This document shows, piece by piece, positions 32,157 through 32,763 of a DNA stretch of 32,763 nucleotides. Location of the stretch: contig JAKSNK010000018.1 of the NCBI GenBank assembly GCA_024399835.1, positions 1 to 32,763 of the forward strand. The letters are read 5' to 3'. The notes beneath the pieces are model-generated. The model saw only the letters and a program-made list of their open reading frames with translations, was not told where the DNA came from and made no database searches. The DNA is from Paludibacteraceae bacterium. Lineage in GTDB: Bacteria > Bacteroidota > Bacteroidia > Bacteroidales > Paludibacteraceae. The position numbers and the translations under genes were made by a program. How positions within the stretch are numbered: the first letter of the stretch is position 1; each line of letters starts with the position of its first letter.

Positions 32157-32763
32157 ATGGATGAACAAAACGAAATAGTATTGTACCAACCCAACGAGCT
32201 GACGAAATTGGAAGTTCGTGTTGAAAATGAGACCGTTTGGTTGAATGTGAACCAAATGGCAGAATTATTTGGTAGAGATAGGACTGTTATAACTCGTCAT
32301 ATTTCCAATATATTCAAAGAAGGCGAAGTGGACATTTCCTTGGGGTGTGCAAAATTTGCACTATCCAAGAATTACGGTCGCAGAGAGGGATTTTCACAAA
32401 CATTATTGCTTGATTACTATAATTTGGATGTCATCATCTCCGTTGGTTATCGAGTACATTCTTTGCAAGGTGTGGCATTTCGCCGTTGGGCAACGTCTGT
32501 TCTCAAAGACTATATGCTTCGCGGATATGCGCTTAATCAACGGCTGCTGCATATTGAAAGCGAATTGGCAGAACATCAATCCGTATTGCAGAAGCATGAA
32601 GAAAAACTGGATTTCTTTGTCAGGACGGCATTGCCTCCTGCCGAGCAGGTTTTCTTTGAAGGCAATTTCTTTGAAGCGCGTGTAGCGCTGGAATCGTTGG
32701 TGAAGCAAGCCAAACAAAGAGTGATAGTGATAGATGGTTATGTGGATGCACAGACATTTGATA
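32157..32763 (+). CDS. RhuM family protein, N-terminal part (3' end outside window)
   Basis: The frame is open from ATG 32157 to the window end (202 codons). Residues ~1-145 match the RhuM family (Pfam Virulence_RhuM): VWLNVNQMAELFGRDRTVIT, HISNIFKEGEVD, YYNLDVIISVGYRVHS, FRRWATSVLKDYMLRGY. The part starting near residue 170 (FFEGNFFEARVALESLVKQA, RVIVIDGYVD) resembles the C-terminal domain found on several phage- and plasmid-type RhuM/ORF6N proteins. RhuM genes are accessory and often near restriction or toxin-type loci; the molecular role is not established. It starts 14 nt after typA without a visible promoter, so it may ride on typA transcription, and it may mark the start of an accessory region. 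Confidence 0.85.
   Translation, partial: MDEQNEIVLYQPNELTKLEVRVENETVWLNVNQMAELFGRDRTVITRHISNIFKEGEVDISLGCAKFALSKNYGRREGFSQTLLLDYYNLDVIISVGYRVHSLQGVAFRRWATSVLKDYMLRGYALNQRLLHIESELAEHQSVLQKHEEKLDFFVRTALPPAEQVFFEGNFFEARVALESLVKQAKQRVIVIDGYVDAQTFD

Overview
The window looks like a chromosomal segment of a Bacteroidota bacterium of the order Bacteroidales, probably an anaerobic gut or rumen type. Four things point there: at least eleven promoter-like sites of the Bacteroidota form (TTTG or TTG about 19-20 bp upstream of TAnnTTTG); a fused SecDF; a DUF6242-like lipoprotein; and a fermentative set (ATP-type PEP carboxykinase, Pta, AckA). The genus cannot be read from the sequence. There is no phage, IS element, integrase or CRISPR array. 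The content is mostly housekeeping, with accessory material at the two edges.

3-9835: the C-terminal part of a secreted surface protein, then a run of + strand genes: rpe, xseA, a helix-hairpin-helix membrane protein and a CofE-like ligase (tightly packed), then ddl, a polyprenyl synthase and a conserved unknown behind their own promoter. The 5-formyl-THF cyclo-ligase gene (-) ends inside the unknown gene, and a beta-propeller-type lipoprotein follows on +.

10000-18734: pckA (-); a candidate ~70 nt small RNA (+) with its own promoter and terminator; a - strand group secDF, mpl, dCMP deaminase and S41 protease; and an initiator tRNA with its own promoter and terminator.

18824-26479: a - strand gene string pta, ackA, GH13 amylase, ubiA-type prenyltransferase and maf, packed so closely that one promoter in front of pta may serve all five. 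Diverging from it is an OmpA/LysM outer-membrane protein followed by a second CAT-anticodon tRNA.

26752-32763: an AAA+ ATPase with an altered Walker B, a primary-type sigma-70 factor, a second very divergent sigma-70-like protein, typA/bipA, and the start of a RhuM-family gene that runs off the window.

Functional threads: envelope building (ddl, mpl, polyprenyl synthase, UbiA, SecDF, OmpA), central and fermentative carbon flow (rpe, pckA, pta-ackA, GH13), and transcription control (two sigma factors beside an AAA+ protein). The most unusual signals are short tandem repeats with 11-bp or 7-bp period and unrelated sequence at many gene junctions, one of them inside the polyprenyl synthase gene; the small RNA; the divergent sigma factor; and a CofE homologue with no other F420 gene in view.
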